DNA of 64,000 bases from Micromonospora saelicesensis (GTDB lineage: Bacteria > Actinomycetota > Actinomycetes > Mycobacteriales > Micromonosporaceae). Under the pieces are notes generated by a model. That model made no database searches, had not been told where the DNA came from, and saw only the letters and a list, made by a program, of their open reading frames with translations. This document shows, piece after piece, positions 25,343-34,179 of this stretch. How positions within the stretch are numbered: the first letter of the stretch is position 1; each line of letters begins with the position of its first letter. The position numbers were made by a program, and so were the translations under genes. The stretch spans positions 1-64,000 of the forward strand of contig NZ_FMCR01000009.1 of assembly GCF_900091575.1 (NCBI RefSeq), written 5' to 3'.

Positions 25343-26290
25343 TCAGCGCCCGGCGGGCAGGTGCGGCTCGTCCACCAGCACCACCGCCTCGGTGGCCTCC
25401 GCGGCGGCCCGCTCGGTCCACGGCGACGTCGGGGCCGGCCGGCGGGTCGTCGGGATCGTCATCGGCACGTACACCCGGGCGTCCACCGCCTCGGCCAGCA
25501 GCAACGCGGCGACCAGGCTGGTCGGCCGCTGCGCGGGGTCGTCGGCGAGGCAGGAGTGGCACAGCTCGGCCACCTCCGGCGGGAGCCCGGCGATGTCGGG
25601 CAGCGGCTCCGGTGGCCGGCGGCGGCGGACGAGCAGCAGTTCGCTGGCGGTCGCCGCGCGGTAGGGCAGGCGGGCGGTGAGGCTGTAGTAGAGCAGCACG
25701 CCGAGGGCGTACATGTCGGCGGCGGGGGTGGCCGGTGCCTCGTCCAGCTGCTCGGGTGCCAGGTACGCCGGGGTGCCCAACACCATCCCGGTCGGCATCG
25801 GGTCCGGCGCACCGGCGGCGATGGCGATGCCGAAGTCGAGCACCTTCACCCCCGCCGGGGTGAGCATGACGTTGGCCGGCTTGACGTCCCGGTGCACGAT
25901 GCCCTCGGCGTGCGCGGCGGCCAGCGCCGCGGCGACCTCCGCGCAGACCCGCACCGCGATCTGCCAGTCCAGCGGCCCGGCGCGCAGGTGCACGGCGAGC
26001 GTCTCACCCTCGGCCAGCTCCATGACGATGTAGGGCACCGGTCGGCCGGGCCACGTCGAGGAGGTGCCGAAGTCGTGCACGCTGGCCACGTTGGGGTGTT
26101 CCAGCCGGGCAGCCGACCGGGCCTCCGCCCGGATCCGGTCCACCGGGCCGTCCCGATCGTCACGGCCGGGCGAGAGGAGCTTCACCGCGACCGGCCGGTC
26201 CAGTACCTGGTCATAGGCCCGCCACACCTCGGACATCCCGCCCACACCGATGCGCTGTTCGAGCCGGTACCGCCCGTCCAGCATCCGCAT
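25343..26290 (-). CDS. cytosolic Ser/Thr protein kinase
   Basis: A 315-residue Hanks-type kinase. Visible motifs are the glycine loop I-G-V-G-G-M-S-E-V, A-V-K, the catalytic loop H-R-D-V-K-P-A-N-V, D-F-G, and the A-P-E-Q-L segment. After about residue 270 there is only a short variable tail, with no membrane helix and no PASTA domain. It is therefore a soluble kinase. GAGGAG lies eight bases before the ATG. Its targets are unknown. Confidence 0.92.
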   Translation of the reverse strand: MRMLDGRYRLEQRIGVGGMSEVWRAYDQVLDRPVAVKLLSPGRDDRDGPVDRIRAEARSAARLEHPNVASVHDFGTSSTWPGRPVPYIVMELAEGETLAVHLRAGPLDWQIAVRVCAEVAAALAAAHAEGIVHRDVKPANVMLTPAGVKVLDFGIAIAAGAPDPMPTGMVLGTPAYLAPEQLDEAPATPAADMYALGVLLYYSLTARLPYRAATASELLLVRRRRPPEPLPDIAGLPPEVAELCHSCLADDPAQRPTSLVAALLLAEAVDARVYVPMTIPTTRRPAPTSPWTERAAAEATEAVVLVDEPHLPAGR

Positions 26291-26489
26291 CGACCGCTCC
26301 TCGTCCTCGCCCCGCCGACGGCGGGTGCTGAGGTGCCGGTACCCGAGCGCCGAGCTGGGCAAACCGGAGCCCGATTCGAGGCGGACGGCCCCGCGCACCT
26401 CGCTGCGCCACGGCGGCGGGTGCGGTAGCTTGCGAGCCAGAGCCGGTGTCACCGATTGTGCCGGCACGGTCACCCGAGGGGACGCCGCG

Positions 26490-26720
26490 ATGAGCGAGGT
26501 CACCGTACGCTTCGTCGGCGGGCCCGCGGACGGCCTGGTCCGGCTGCTGCCGGCCGGGTCGGACGGCGCCCCACCCCAACGTTGGATCATGCGGCACCCG
26601 GACGGCACGGGCCCGGTGCAGCCCGGCCCCGACCACCTCTACGAACGCGACCGGCCCGACGAGGCCGGCGGCTGGAGCATGCGGTTCGTGCGCACCGACG
26701 CGTACGGGGTGTCCGAGTGA
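26490..26720 (+). CDS. small hypothetical protein
   Basis: A 76-residue soluble protein: a beta-rich start (V-T-V-R-F-V-G-G-P-A-D-G-L-V-R-L-L), then a Pro-rich middle, then a W-S-M-R-F-V-R-T-D-A-Y end. GAGGGG lies eight bases before the ATG. I recognise it only as a small conserved-looking actinobacterial type. It is divergent from the kinase gene. Confidence 0.6.
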   Translation: MSEVTVRFVGGPADGLVRLLPAGSDGAPPQRWIMRHPDGTGPVQPGPDHLYERDRPDEAGGWSMRFVRTDAYGVSE

Positions 26721-26824
26721 CCACGAGGCGGGGCTGACCGGTGGTGTCGCCGGCGTCGCGTCGGCCCGGCCGCACAGCTCGCGCACAGCTTCCGCAGGGG
26801 CGCGGCACAGGCGTGGCGGCCACC

Positions 26825-27580
26825 ATGGGGCCCATGGTCATGAACGGGCAGGCCGCGCCGAGCCGGATCGAGCTGCGTCGCCCCGACGGTGAACCCGTCC
26901 GGGTGCTGGTGGTCGACGACGAACCCACGCTCACCGACCTGCTGTCGATGGCCCTGCGCTACGAGGGTTGGCAGGTCCGCACCGCCGGCAACGGCATGGC
27001 GGCGTTGAGCACCGCCCGGCAGTTCCAGCCGGACGCCGTGGTGCTCGACGTGATGCTGCCCGACCTGGACGGCTTCCAGGTGCTGCGCCGGCTGCGCGAG
27101 CACGCCCCCACCGTGCCGGTGCTCTTCCTGACCGCCCGCGACGCGGTCGAGGAACGCATCGCCGGGTTGACCGTCGGCGGCGACGACTACGTCACCAAAC
27201 CGTTCAGCCTGGAGGAGGTGATCGCCCGGCTGCGCGCGCTGCTGCGCCGCTCCGGGCTGGCGATCGCCGCCCGGGAGGAGGCGGTGCTGACCGTCGGTGA
27301 CCTCAGCCTCGACGAGGACAGCCACGAGGTCCGCCGTGCCGGCCAGCTCGTCACCCTCACCGCGACCGAGTTCGAGCTGCTGCGTTACCTGATGCGCAAC
27401 CCGCGCCGGGTGCTCAGCAAGGCGCAGATCCTCGACCGGGTGTGGAACTACGACTTCGGCGGACAGGCCAACGTGGTGGAGCTGTACATCTCGTACCTGC
27501 GCAAGAAGATCGACGCCGGCCGGGCGCCGATGATCCACACGCTGCGCGGCGCGGGTTATGTCCTCAAACCCGCCGAGTAG
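26825..27580 (+). CDS. OmpR-family response regulator
   Basis: A 251-residue regulator. The receiver spans about residues 25-140, with D-D-E at the acidic pocket, phospho-Asp in V-V-L-D-V-M-L-P, and K in Y-V-T-K-P-F. The C-terminal winged helix spans about 155-250 (L-T-A-T-E-F-E-L-L-R-Y-L, and Y-I-S-Y-L-R-K-K-I-D). Three in-frame ATGs at 26825, 26834 and 26840 make the exact start uncertain. The histidine kinase gene begins inside its 3' end, so the two form a two-component system. Confidence 0.9.
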   Translation: MGPMVMNGQAAPSRIELRRPDGEPVRVLVVDDEPTLTDLLSMALRYEGWQVRTAGNGMAALSTARQFQPDAVVLDVMLPDLDGFQVLRRLREHAPTVPVLFLTARDAVEERIAGLTVGGDDYVTKPFSLEEVIARLRALLRRSGLAIAAREEAVLTVGDLSLDEDSHEVRRAGQLVTLTATEFELLRYLMRNPRRVLSKAQILDRVWNYDFGGQANVVELYISYLRKKIDAGRAPMIHTLRGAGYVLKPAE

Positions 27581-29063
27581 GCGCCGCCCGCTGCGCGCCG
27601 CCCGAGGGTGGCTGGCCGGGCGCTCCCTGCGTACCCGACTGGTGTTCGCCCTGCTCGCGCTGCTGGCGTTGGTCAGCGTCGCCATCGGTGGCCTGACCAC
27701 TGTGGCGCTGCGGCACTTCCTGATCGACCGGCTCGACGCCCAGTTGGCCCCTGCGACGGCCATGCGGGGCGACCGGCCGGGACGGCCGGCGTTTCCCGGC
27801 AACGGACCGGGCATCCCTCCCGGGTTGCCGTCCGGCGCTGTCGTCGCCGAGATCAACGACGGCCGCGTGACCAGCGCCCGGACCCTGACCAGGAGCGTCT
27901 CCAGCGCCGATCCGTTCCCCGACGAACAGTCGGTCCCGGTGGGGGAGGTCGCCGTGCTGGCGGACCTCCCGGTCGACGCCAGGCCGCGCACCGTCGACCT
28001 CGGCGATCGCGGTGACTACCGGGCCGTGGCCCGCCAGTACTGGGACGGCCGGGTACGCGTCGTCGCGATCCCCCTGTCCGGCGTCCAGGAGACCGTCTGG
28101 GCGCTGGTCGCCGCGCAGGCCGGGGTGGCCGCAGTCGGGTTGCTGCTCGCCGGTGTGGCGGGCGCGCTGATCGTGCGGGCGACCCTGCGACCGCTCAACC
28201 GGGTGGCCGCCACCGCCACCCGCGTCACCGAACTGCCCCTGGACCGGGGGGAGGTGGCGCTCGCCGTCCGGGTCCCGGCCGCAGACACCGACCCGCGCAC
28301 CGAGGTCGGTCAGGTCGGCGCGGCGCTGAACCGGATGCTGGGCCACGTCGCCGACGCGCTCTCCGCCCGGCAGGCCAGCGAGACCCGGGTACGCCAGTTC
28401 GTCGCCGACGCCAGCCACGAGCTGCGGACGCCTCTCGCGGCGATCCGCGGCTACGCCGAGGTGGCCCGGCGTGGCCGTGACGAGGTCCCCGCCGACGTGG
28501 CGCACGCGCTGCGCCGGGTGGAGTCGGAGAGCACCAGAATGACCAGCCTCGTCGACGACCTGCTGCTGCTGGCCCGCCTCGACACCGGCCGGCCGCTCGC
28601 TGTCGAACCGGTGGACCTGACCGCCCTGGTGGTGGACGCGGTCAGTGACGCGCACGTCGCCGGTCCCGAACACCGCTGGCAGCTCGAACTGCCCGAGGTG
28701 GCGATCCAGGTACGGGGCGACGCCGCCCGGCTGCACCAGGTGGTCGCGAACCTGCTCACCAACGCCCGGGTGCACACCCCGCCCGGCAGCACTGTCACCA
28801 CCACACTGGCCGTCGACACCGCCAGCGCCGTGCTGACCGTCGCGGACGACGGGCCGGGGGTGCCGGCGGAGCTGCAACCGGAGATGTTCGAGCGGTTCGC
28901 CCGGGGCGACAGCTCCCGATCCCGAGCGCACGGCAGCACCGGCCTCGGTCTCGCGATCGTCGCGGCGGTGGTGGAGGCCCACCACGGCACGGTCGGGGTG
29001 GACAGCCGTCCAGGTCGGACAATGTTCACCGTCCGGCTGCCGAATCCCACAGCTGACGCATAG
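27558..29063 (+). CDS. sensor histidine kinase
   Basis: A 501-residue membrane kinase. Helix 1 is near residues 28-50, then an extracytoplasmic sensor region, helix 2 near 180-205, a HAMP segment (about 205-265), the H-box D-A-S-H-E-L-R-T-P near 283, and the ATPase domain with N-L-L-T-N-A, D-D-G-P-G-V and G-L-G-L-A-I-V. It overlaps the response regulator gene by 23 bp. The downstream glycosyltransferases may be regulated by this pair. Confidence 0.92.
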   Translation: MSSNPPSRRRPLRAARGWLAGRSLRTRLVFALLALLALVSVAIGGLTTVALRHFLIDRLDAQLAPATAMRGDRPGRPAFPGNGPGIPPGLPSGAVVAEINDGRVTSARTLTRSVSSADPFPDEQSVPVGEVAVLADLPVDARPRTVDLGDRGDYRAVARQYWDGRVRVVAIPLSGVQETVWALVAAQAGVAAVGLLLAGVAGALIVRATLRPLNRVAATATRVTELPLDRGEVALAVRVPAADTDPRTEVGQVGAALNRMLGHVADALSARQASETRVRQFVADASHELRTPLAAIRGYAEVARRGRDEVPADVAHALRRVESESTRMTSLVDDLLLLARLDTGRPLAVEPVDLTALVVDAVSDAHVAGPEHRWQLELPEVAIQVRGDAARLHQVVANLLTNARVHTPPGSTVTTTLAVDTASAVLTVADDGPGVPAELQPEMFERFARGDSSRSRAHGSTGLGLAIVAAVVEAHHGTVGVDSRPGRTMFTVRLPNPTADA

Positions 29064-29107
29064 TCGGCGCACGGGGTCGCGCCAGCCCGGCCGTCGAGGC
29101 TGGCCGC

Positions 29108-31321
29108 ATGGACAGAACAGAGACCCTGCTGACGGCACCCGCCGCACCCGAGCCGCCGCCGGCCGCCCGCCCCGACCAGCACTCGCCGCCGACGCGCCGC
29201 TCGCCGGCCTGGGCCCGGCCCGCGCTGGCGATCCTGCTGCTCGCCACCGGCCTGCTCTACCTGTGGGGCCTGGGCGCGTCCGGCTGGGCGAACTCGTTCT
29301 ACGCGGCGGCAGTGCAGGCCGGCTCGGTGAGCTGGAAGGCGTTCCTCTACGGCTCGTCGGACGCCGCGAACTCCATCACCGTCGACAAGACACCCGCGTC
29401 GCTGTGGCTGATGGCCCTGTCCGTGCGCGTCTTCGGGTTGAACAGCTGGGCGATGCTGGTGCCGCAGGCGCTCTGTGGGGTCGCCTCGGTCGGCGTGCTC
29501 CACGCGACGGTGAAGCGCTGGTACGGGCCGGCCGCCGGTCTGATCGCCGGCGCGGTCCTCGCGGTCACCCCGGTGGCGACGCTGATGTTCCGGTTCAACA
29601 ACCCCGACGCGCTGCTGGTCCTGCTGCTGGTCGCCGGGGCGTACGCCACCGTGCGCGCGCTGGAGACGGCCAGCACCCGGTGGATCGTGCTGGTCGGTGT
29701 GCTGGTCGGCTTCGGCTTCCTCACCAAGATGTTGCAGGCGTTCCTGGTGGTGCCGGTCTTCGCCGGCGTCTACCTGTTGGCCGCGCCGACCGGGCTGTGG
29801 CGGCGGGTGCGGCAGTTGCTGCTGGCCGGGTTGGCGGTGGTGGTCTCCGCCGGCTGGTGGGTGGCGCTGGTCGAGCTGGTGCCGGCCAGCGCCCGCCCGT
29901 ACATCGGCGGTTCGCAGGGCAACAGCATCCTGGAGTTGACGCTCGGCTACAACGGCCTCGGCCGGATCACCGGCGAGGAGGTCGGCAGCGTCGGCGGCGG
30001 TGGTGCGCGGCCGGGTGGCGGCGGTGGCCCGTTCTCCGGGCAGAACGGCGTGCTGCGGATGTTCGGCGGCGAGATCGGTGGTCAGGTCTCCTGGCTGCTG
30101 CCGGCCGCGCTGATCCTGCTGGTGGTCGGCCTGCTGCTCGCCGGGCGGGCGGCCCGCACCGACCGCCCCCGGGCCGGGTTGCTGCTCTGGGGCGGCTGGC
30201 TGCTGATCACCGGCCTGATCTTCAGCTTCATGTCCGGGATCTTCCACGCCTACTACACGGTGGCGCTCGCACCGGCGATCGGTGCCCTGGTCGGCATCGG
30301 CGTGACACTGCTCTGGCGGCAACGCCGACTGCTGCCCGCGTCCGCCGAAGCTGTCGGCACACGCTGGCAGCGGTGGCGTCCACTCGCCGCCACGGCGACG
30401 CTCGCCGGCACGCTCGCGGTCACCGTCTGGTGGGCGTGGGTGCTGCTCGGTCGCAGCCCCGACTGGTACCCGTGGCTGCGGACCACGGTGCTCGTCACCG
30501 GCCTGGTCGGTGCGGCGCTGCTGCTGGTCACCCGGCTGCCCCGCCGGTTGGTGCCGGTGGTGCTGGGCCTGGGCGCGGCGGCGGCCCTCGCCGGCCCGGT
30601 GGCGTACGCGGTGCAGACCGCCGCCACCCCGCACACCGGGTCGATCCCGAGCGCCGGCCCGTTCGTGGCGGGCGGGTTCGGCCGGGGCGGCTTCCCCGGC
30701 GGACGACCGCCCGGCGGCATGGAACTGCCGACCGGCGGTCAACTCCCCGGCGGCGGCCAGTTCCCGGGCGGCTTCCCGGAGGGCGGCCAACTCCCGGGCG
30801 GCGGCCAGAACGGCGGCGGTCAGAACGGTGGGGGCCGCAACGGCGGTCAGGGGCCAGGTTTCCCCGGCGGCGGCCGCAACGGCGTGCCTGGTTTCCCGGG
30901 CGGCGGCCAGGTCCCCGGCGGCCAGGGGCGCACGGCCGGTGGGGGAATGGGTGGGCTGCTCGACGCTCGCGAGCCCAGCGCCGCACTGCGCGAGCTGTTG
31001 GAGCGCGACAGTGCCGACTACACCTGGGTGGCCGCGACCATCGGCTCGAACAACGCGTCCGGTTACCAGCTCGCCACCGGCGAACCGGTGATGCCAATCG
31101 GCGGTTTCAACGGCAGTGACCCGTCGCCGACCCTCGCGCAGTTCCAGCGGTACGTGGCCGACGGAGAGATCCACTACTTCGTCGGTGGTGGTGGCTTCCG
31201 GGCCAACGGCGGCAGCTCGGCCTCCCAGGAGATCGCCGCCTGGGTCGCCGAGACGTTCACGGCGCGGACCGTCGACGGGGTCACCGTCTACGACCTCAGC
31301 GCCGGTGCGGAGGCGTCGTGA
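29108..31321 (+). CDS. GT39-type membrane glycosyltransferase, glycine-rich
   Basis: A 737-residue polytopic protein of the dolichyl-phosphate-mannose-protein mannosyltransferase superfamily. Around twelve hydrophobic segments run from residue 37 to about 495. The catalytic acidic loop region is near residues 65-100 (W-A-N-S-F-Y, D-K-T-P-A-S-L-W). A Gly-rich loop (near residues 295-310) and a long Gly/Pro/Gln/Asn tract (about 515-615) flank the membrane core, followed by a soluble C-terminal domain (about 615-737). It probably transfers a sugar from a polyprenyl-phosphate donor outside the membrane. The next gene, a polyprenyl-phosphate sugar synthase type, could supply that donor. Confidence 0.85.
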   Translation: MDRTETLLTAPAAPEPPPAARPDQHSPPTRRSPAWARPALAILLLATGLLYLWGLGASGWANSFYAAAVQAGSVSWKAFLYGSSDAANSITVDKTPASLWLMALSVRVFGLNSWAMLVPQALCGVASVGVLHATVKRWYGPAAGLIAGAVLAVTPVATLMFRFNNPDALLVLLLVAGAYATVRALETASTRWIVLVGVLVGFGFLTKMLQAFLVVPVFAGVYLLAAPTGLWRRVRQLLLAGLAVVVSAGWWVALVELVPASARPYIGGSQGNSILELTLGYNGLGRITGEEVGSVGGGGARPGGGGGPFSGQNGVLRMFGGEIGGQVSWLLPAALILLVVGLLLAGRAARTDRPRAGLLLWGGWLLITGLIFSFMSGIFHAYYTVALAPAIGALVGIGVTLLWRQRRLLPASAEAVGTRWQRWRPLAATATLAGTLAVTVWWAWVLLGRSPDWYPWLRTTVLVTGLVGAALLLVTRLPRRLVPVVLGLGAAAALAGPVAYAVQTAATPHTGSIPSAGPFVAGGFGRGGFPGGRPPGGMELPTGGQLPGGGQFPGGFPEGGQLPGGGQNGGGQNGGGRNGGQGPGFPGGGRNGVPGFPGGGQVPGGQGRTAGGGMGGLLDAREPSAALRELLERDSADYTWVAATIGSNNASGYQLATGEPVMPIGGFNGSDPSPTLAQFQRYVADGEIHYFVGGGGFRANGGSSASQEIAAWVAETFTARTVDGVTVYDLSAGAEAS
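30690..30930 (+). repeat. Gly/Pro/Gln/Asn-coding low-complexity tract
   Basis: A run of near-repeats coding P-G-G-G-Q and N-G-G-G-type units in the GT39 gene, rich in GGCGGC. It codes a predicted disordered extracytoplasmic linker and is likely to vary in length between strains. Confidence 0.75.
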
Positions 31322-32610
31322 CCACGCTGGGCGGGCCACGGGCCGCCATCCGGGCCCGACCCACCGCCGCCGTGCTGGACGTGGTGATCCCTGTCTACAA
31401 CGAGGAGGTCGACCTCGGGCCGTGTGTACGGCGACTGCACGACCACCTGAGCGCGCACTTCCCGTACCCGTTCCAGATCACCATCGCCGACAACGCCAGC
31501 GTCGACGACACCCTGAAGGTGGCCGACGGCCTCGCCGGTGAGCTGCCCGGCGTCGAGGTGCTGCACCTGGACGCCAAGGGGCGGGGGAGGGCACTCTCCG
31601 CCGCCTGGTCGGCGTCGTCCGCGCCGGTGCTGGCGTACATGGACGTGGACCTCTCCACCGACCTGGCGGCGTTGCTGCCGCTGGTCGCGCCCCTCATCTC
31701 CGGCCACTCGGACCTGGCGATCGGCACCCGGCTGGCGCGTACCTCCCGGGTGGTGCGCGGCACCAAGCGGGAGGTGATCTCCCGCGCCTACAACCTGCTG
31801 CTGCGCGGGGCGTTGGCGGCGCGGTTCTCCGACGCGCAGTGCGGGTTCAAGGCGATCCGCGCCGACGTGGCCGCGGAGCTGCTGCCGTTGGTGCGGGACA
31901 CCGGCTGGTTCTTCGACACCGAGCTGCTGGTCCTCGCCCAGCGGGCCGGGCTGCGCATCCACGAGGTGCCGGTGGACTGGGTCGACGACCCGGACAGCCG
32001 CGTCGACATCGTCGCCACCGCCCTGGCCGACCTGCGCGGCGTGGGCCGGCTGGGCCGGGCGCTGCTGACCGGCGCGCTGCCCCTGGCCGACCTGCGCGCA
32101 CAGCTCGGCCGGGCGCCGCTCACCGCACCGCGCGCACAGCCCGGTCAGGCGCGGCCCAGTCAGGCGCGGCCCAGTCAGGTGCTGCCCGGTCAGGCGCTGC
32201 CGGGGCGGGTGCCGGTCGGGTTGCCCCGGCAGCTGGTCCGGTTCGCGGCGGTGGGGGTGGCGAGCACGCTCGCGTACCTGCTGCTGTTCGTGTCCACCCG
32301 GGGTCTGCTCGGCGCGCAGCCGGCGAACCTGTTGGCGCTGCTGGCGACCGCGGTGGCGAACACGGCCGCGAACCGGCGGCTGACGTTCGGCATCAGCGGA
32401 CGCCGGCACGCCGCCCGGCACCACGCGCAGGGGTTGCTGGCCTTCGCCCTCGGTCTGACGTTGACCAGTGGCGCGTTGGCTGCGCTGCACGTCGTCTCCG
32501 CCGTACCGGCCCGTCCGGTGGAGCTGGCCGTGCTGGTGGCCGCGAACCTGGCCGCCACGGTGCTGCGCTTCGTGCTGCTGCGCCTGGGCATGCACCACCG
32601 CCGTACCTGA
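31318..32610 (+). CDS. GT2 polyprenyl-phosphate glycosyltransferase fused to GtrA-like domain
   Basis: A 430-residue fusion. Residues 20-250 form a GT2 domain (V-V-I-P-V-Y-N-E-E, Y-M-D-V-D-L-S-T-D, and the G-F-K-A-I-R-A-D region) of the dolichyl-phosphate-mannose-synthase type. Residues 276-300 are a Gln/Pro repeat linker. Residues 300-430 carry four hydrophobic helices of the GtrA type, thought to flip the sugar-lipid. It overlaps the GT39 gene by four bases, supporting a donor-maker/transferase pair. Confidence 0.9.
   Translation: MTTLGGPRAAIRARPTAAVLDVVIPVYNEEVDLGPCVRRLHDHLSAHFPYPFQITIADNASVDDTLKVADGLAGELPGVEVLHLDAKGRGRALSAAWSASSAPVLAYMDVDLSTDLAALLPLVAPLISGHSDLAIGTRLARTSRVVRGTKREVISRAYNLLLRGALAARFSDAQCGFKAIRADVAAELLPLVRDTGWFFDTELLVLAQRAGLRIHEVPVDWVDDPDSRVDIVATALADLRGVGRLGRALLTGALPLADLRAQLGRAPLTAPRAQPGQARPSQARPSQVLPGQALPGRVPVGLPRQLVRFAAVGVASTLAYLLLFVSTRGLLGAQPANLLALLATAVANTAANRRLTFGISGRRHAARHHAQGLLAFALGLTLTSGALAALHVVSAVPARPVELAVLVAANLAATVLRFVLLRLGMHHRRT
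32144..32203 (+). repeat. four 15-bp tandem repeats in the GT2-GtrA linker
   Basis: GTCAGGCGCGGCCCA occurs twice, followed by two diverged copies (GTCAGGTGCTGCCCG and GTCAGGCGCTGCCGG). The unit codes five residues (Q-A-R-P-S type), so copy number changes keep the frame. Confidence 0.85.
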
Positions 32611-32620
32611 GAGTCACCGG

Positions 32621-33757
32621 TCAGCCGGCGGCGGCCTCGCGGACCAGCCGGCGTGCCTCGTCCCGGGGCACGCCGGTGGCCCGCAGGAGGTCGTTGGCGG
32701 CGGTGCGCAGCTGGGAGACCACTATCGTCCCGGAGAAGCCCAGGTCCTGCCGGCACGCCACGCCCGCCTCCCGGACCGCGTGCAGCACCCGCTCCCGGGC
32801 CTGCACCGGTTCCTGCCCGGCGACGAACTCCCGGTGCAGCAGCCGGACCGACTCGCCGAGGTGCTCCACCGCCGCGGGCAGGGCCGCCGGCACCGGTTCC
32901 TCGTCGCGCAGGGCGGTGCCGATCCGGCGCACCAGACCCCGGCTGTTGCGGAAGGCCCGTTCCATGTGCGTCACCCCGCGCCGGTACGCGGCGATCGCCC
33001 GGCGTCGTCGCCAGCGCACCGGGGAGAGCCGAACCACCTCGTCGGCGGCGGTCGTCACGGCGACGAGCTGTCGCAGTTGCGGGTCGGCGTCGCGCATCCG
33101 GTCCAACACCGCCCGCGCGCGGTCCCAGTCCGCCTCGGCCAGCGCCTGCGCGGAGGCGGTCATCTCCCGGGCGAACAGGTCCAGGGCGGGCTCGGCGGAG
33201 CGGCGCACCATCCGCATCGGGTTCAGGGGCAGCAGGACGAGCATCACGAACAATCCCGCCACCCCGCCGACCAGCGCGTTGACAGTTCGGGGCAATTCCA
33301 GGTCCGGCGCGGTCGGGGTCAGCGTGGCGACGAGCACGGCGGTACCACCGGCCTGGGTCATCAGTGCGCCGGTGCCGCGTACCAGCACCGACGCCGCGAT
33401 CGCCAGGAAAACGATCACACCGGTCTGCCACGGGCCGGTACCGAACAGGCTGATCAGCAGGTCACCCACGCCGATGCCGAGCACCACCCCGACGACCAGT
33501 TCCAGTGCGCGGGGAGCACGTTTGCCCAGCGACGCCGCGATGACGCCGACCGCCGCGGCCGGCGCGAAGGTCGGCTCCGGGTTACCGAGCAACTCGCGGG
33601 CCACCAGCCAGGCCAGGGCGGCGGCCAGGCCGGCCTGGAGCGCCACGACCAGGTAGAGCCGGATCCGCTGGCCGCTCTGCCGGCCGGCCCGCGCGACGCG
33701 AGCCCGCAGGGTGCCCGCCGCCGTTCGCGCCCCGGTCGCCCCGGCCGTTGGTTTCAT
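32621..33757 (-). CDS. FUSC/aromatic acid exporter-like membrane protein
   Basis: A 378-residue protein with six N-terminal membrane helices (about residues 30-190, e.g. L-Y-L-V-V-A-L-Q-A-G-L-A-A-A-L-A-W) followed by a long helical cytoplasmic domain, the layout of FUSC/DUF939 proteins linked to aromatic-compound efflux. The ATG at 33757 fits. It ends ten bases before the convergent GT2 gene and starts 47 bp after the ASRT-like gene, so it may belong to that leftward operon. Confidence 0.82.
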   Translation of the reverse strand: MKPTAGATGARTAAGTLRARVARAGRQSGQRIRLYLVVALQAGLAAALAWLVARELLGNPEPTFAPAAAVGVIAASLGKRAPRALELVVGVVLGIGVGDLLISLFGTGPWQTGVIVFLAIAASVLVRGTGALMTQAGGTAVLVATLTPTAPDLELPRTVNALVGGVAGLFVMLVLLPLNPMRMVRRSAEPALDLFAREMTASAQALAEADWDRARAVLDRMRDADPQLRQLVAVTTAADEVVRLSPVRWRRRRAIAAYRRGVTHMERAFRNSRGLVRRIGTALRDEEPVPAALPAAVEHLGESVRLLHREFVAGQEPVQARERVLHAVREAGVACRQDLGFSGTIVVSQLRTAANDLLRATGVPRDEARRLVREAAAG

Positions 33758-33804
33758 GGCGGGGGGTACCCGGCCCGGCCCACGAGCGAACCTGCGCCGA
33801 ACGG

Positions 33805-34179
33805 TTACGCCGGGTACGCCATGGCAGCGGCGAGAGCGACGACCCCCGGCAGCCGGGTGTCCTGGCGCAGGAACTGCACCACCACCGGCACCGTGGAGCG
33901 CAACAGACAGCCGTACGGTCGGTCGAGCCGCACCGCTTCCGGGTCGATCAGGTCGTTCAGCCGAACATGTCGTACCCGGTGGGCGTCGACGGTGATGGCG
34001 TACGGGCCGACCGGCTCGGTGTCCTCGTAGTAGAGGTGCAGCTCGGCGTCGGCGCGGGTGCCGGTGGCGTTGAGGACGCACAGCTGATCGAAGCTGGTGA
34101 AGGCCGGTTCGGGGCCGTTGCTGGGGAACGGGATGTGCCCGCCCGGCACGACCCACACGCGGGCGCCGATCTCGGTCAT
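33805..34179 (-). CDS. Anabaena sensory rhodopsin transducer (ASRT/DUF1362) homologue
   Basis: A 124-residue beta-sandwich protein of the ASRT family. Signature stretches are G-H-I-P-F-P-S-N-G-P-E-P, D-Q-L-C-V-L-N, Y-Y-E-D-T-E-P-V-G-P-Y, N-D-L and V-P-V-V-V-Q-F. In Anabaena the homologue is a tetrameric transducer of a sensory rhodopsin and binds small molecules. No rhodopsin gene lies in this window. Here it overlaps by four bases a sugar-lactone oxidase gene, which suggests a carbohydrate-related ligand. Confidence 0.88.
   Translation of the reverse strand: MTEIGARVWVVPGGHIPFPSNGPEPAFTSFDQLCVLNATGTRADAELHLYYEDTEPVGPYAITVDAHRVRHVRLNDLIDPEAVRLDRPYGCLLRSTVPVVVQFLRQDTRLPGVVALAAAMAYPA

Noticed and set aside
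28451..31339. Very long minus-strand open frame opposite the histidine kinase and GT39 genes
   Set aside because: It mirrors the real + strand genes in a high-GC genome and has low-complexity Arg/Gln/Gly-rich sequence with no family match.
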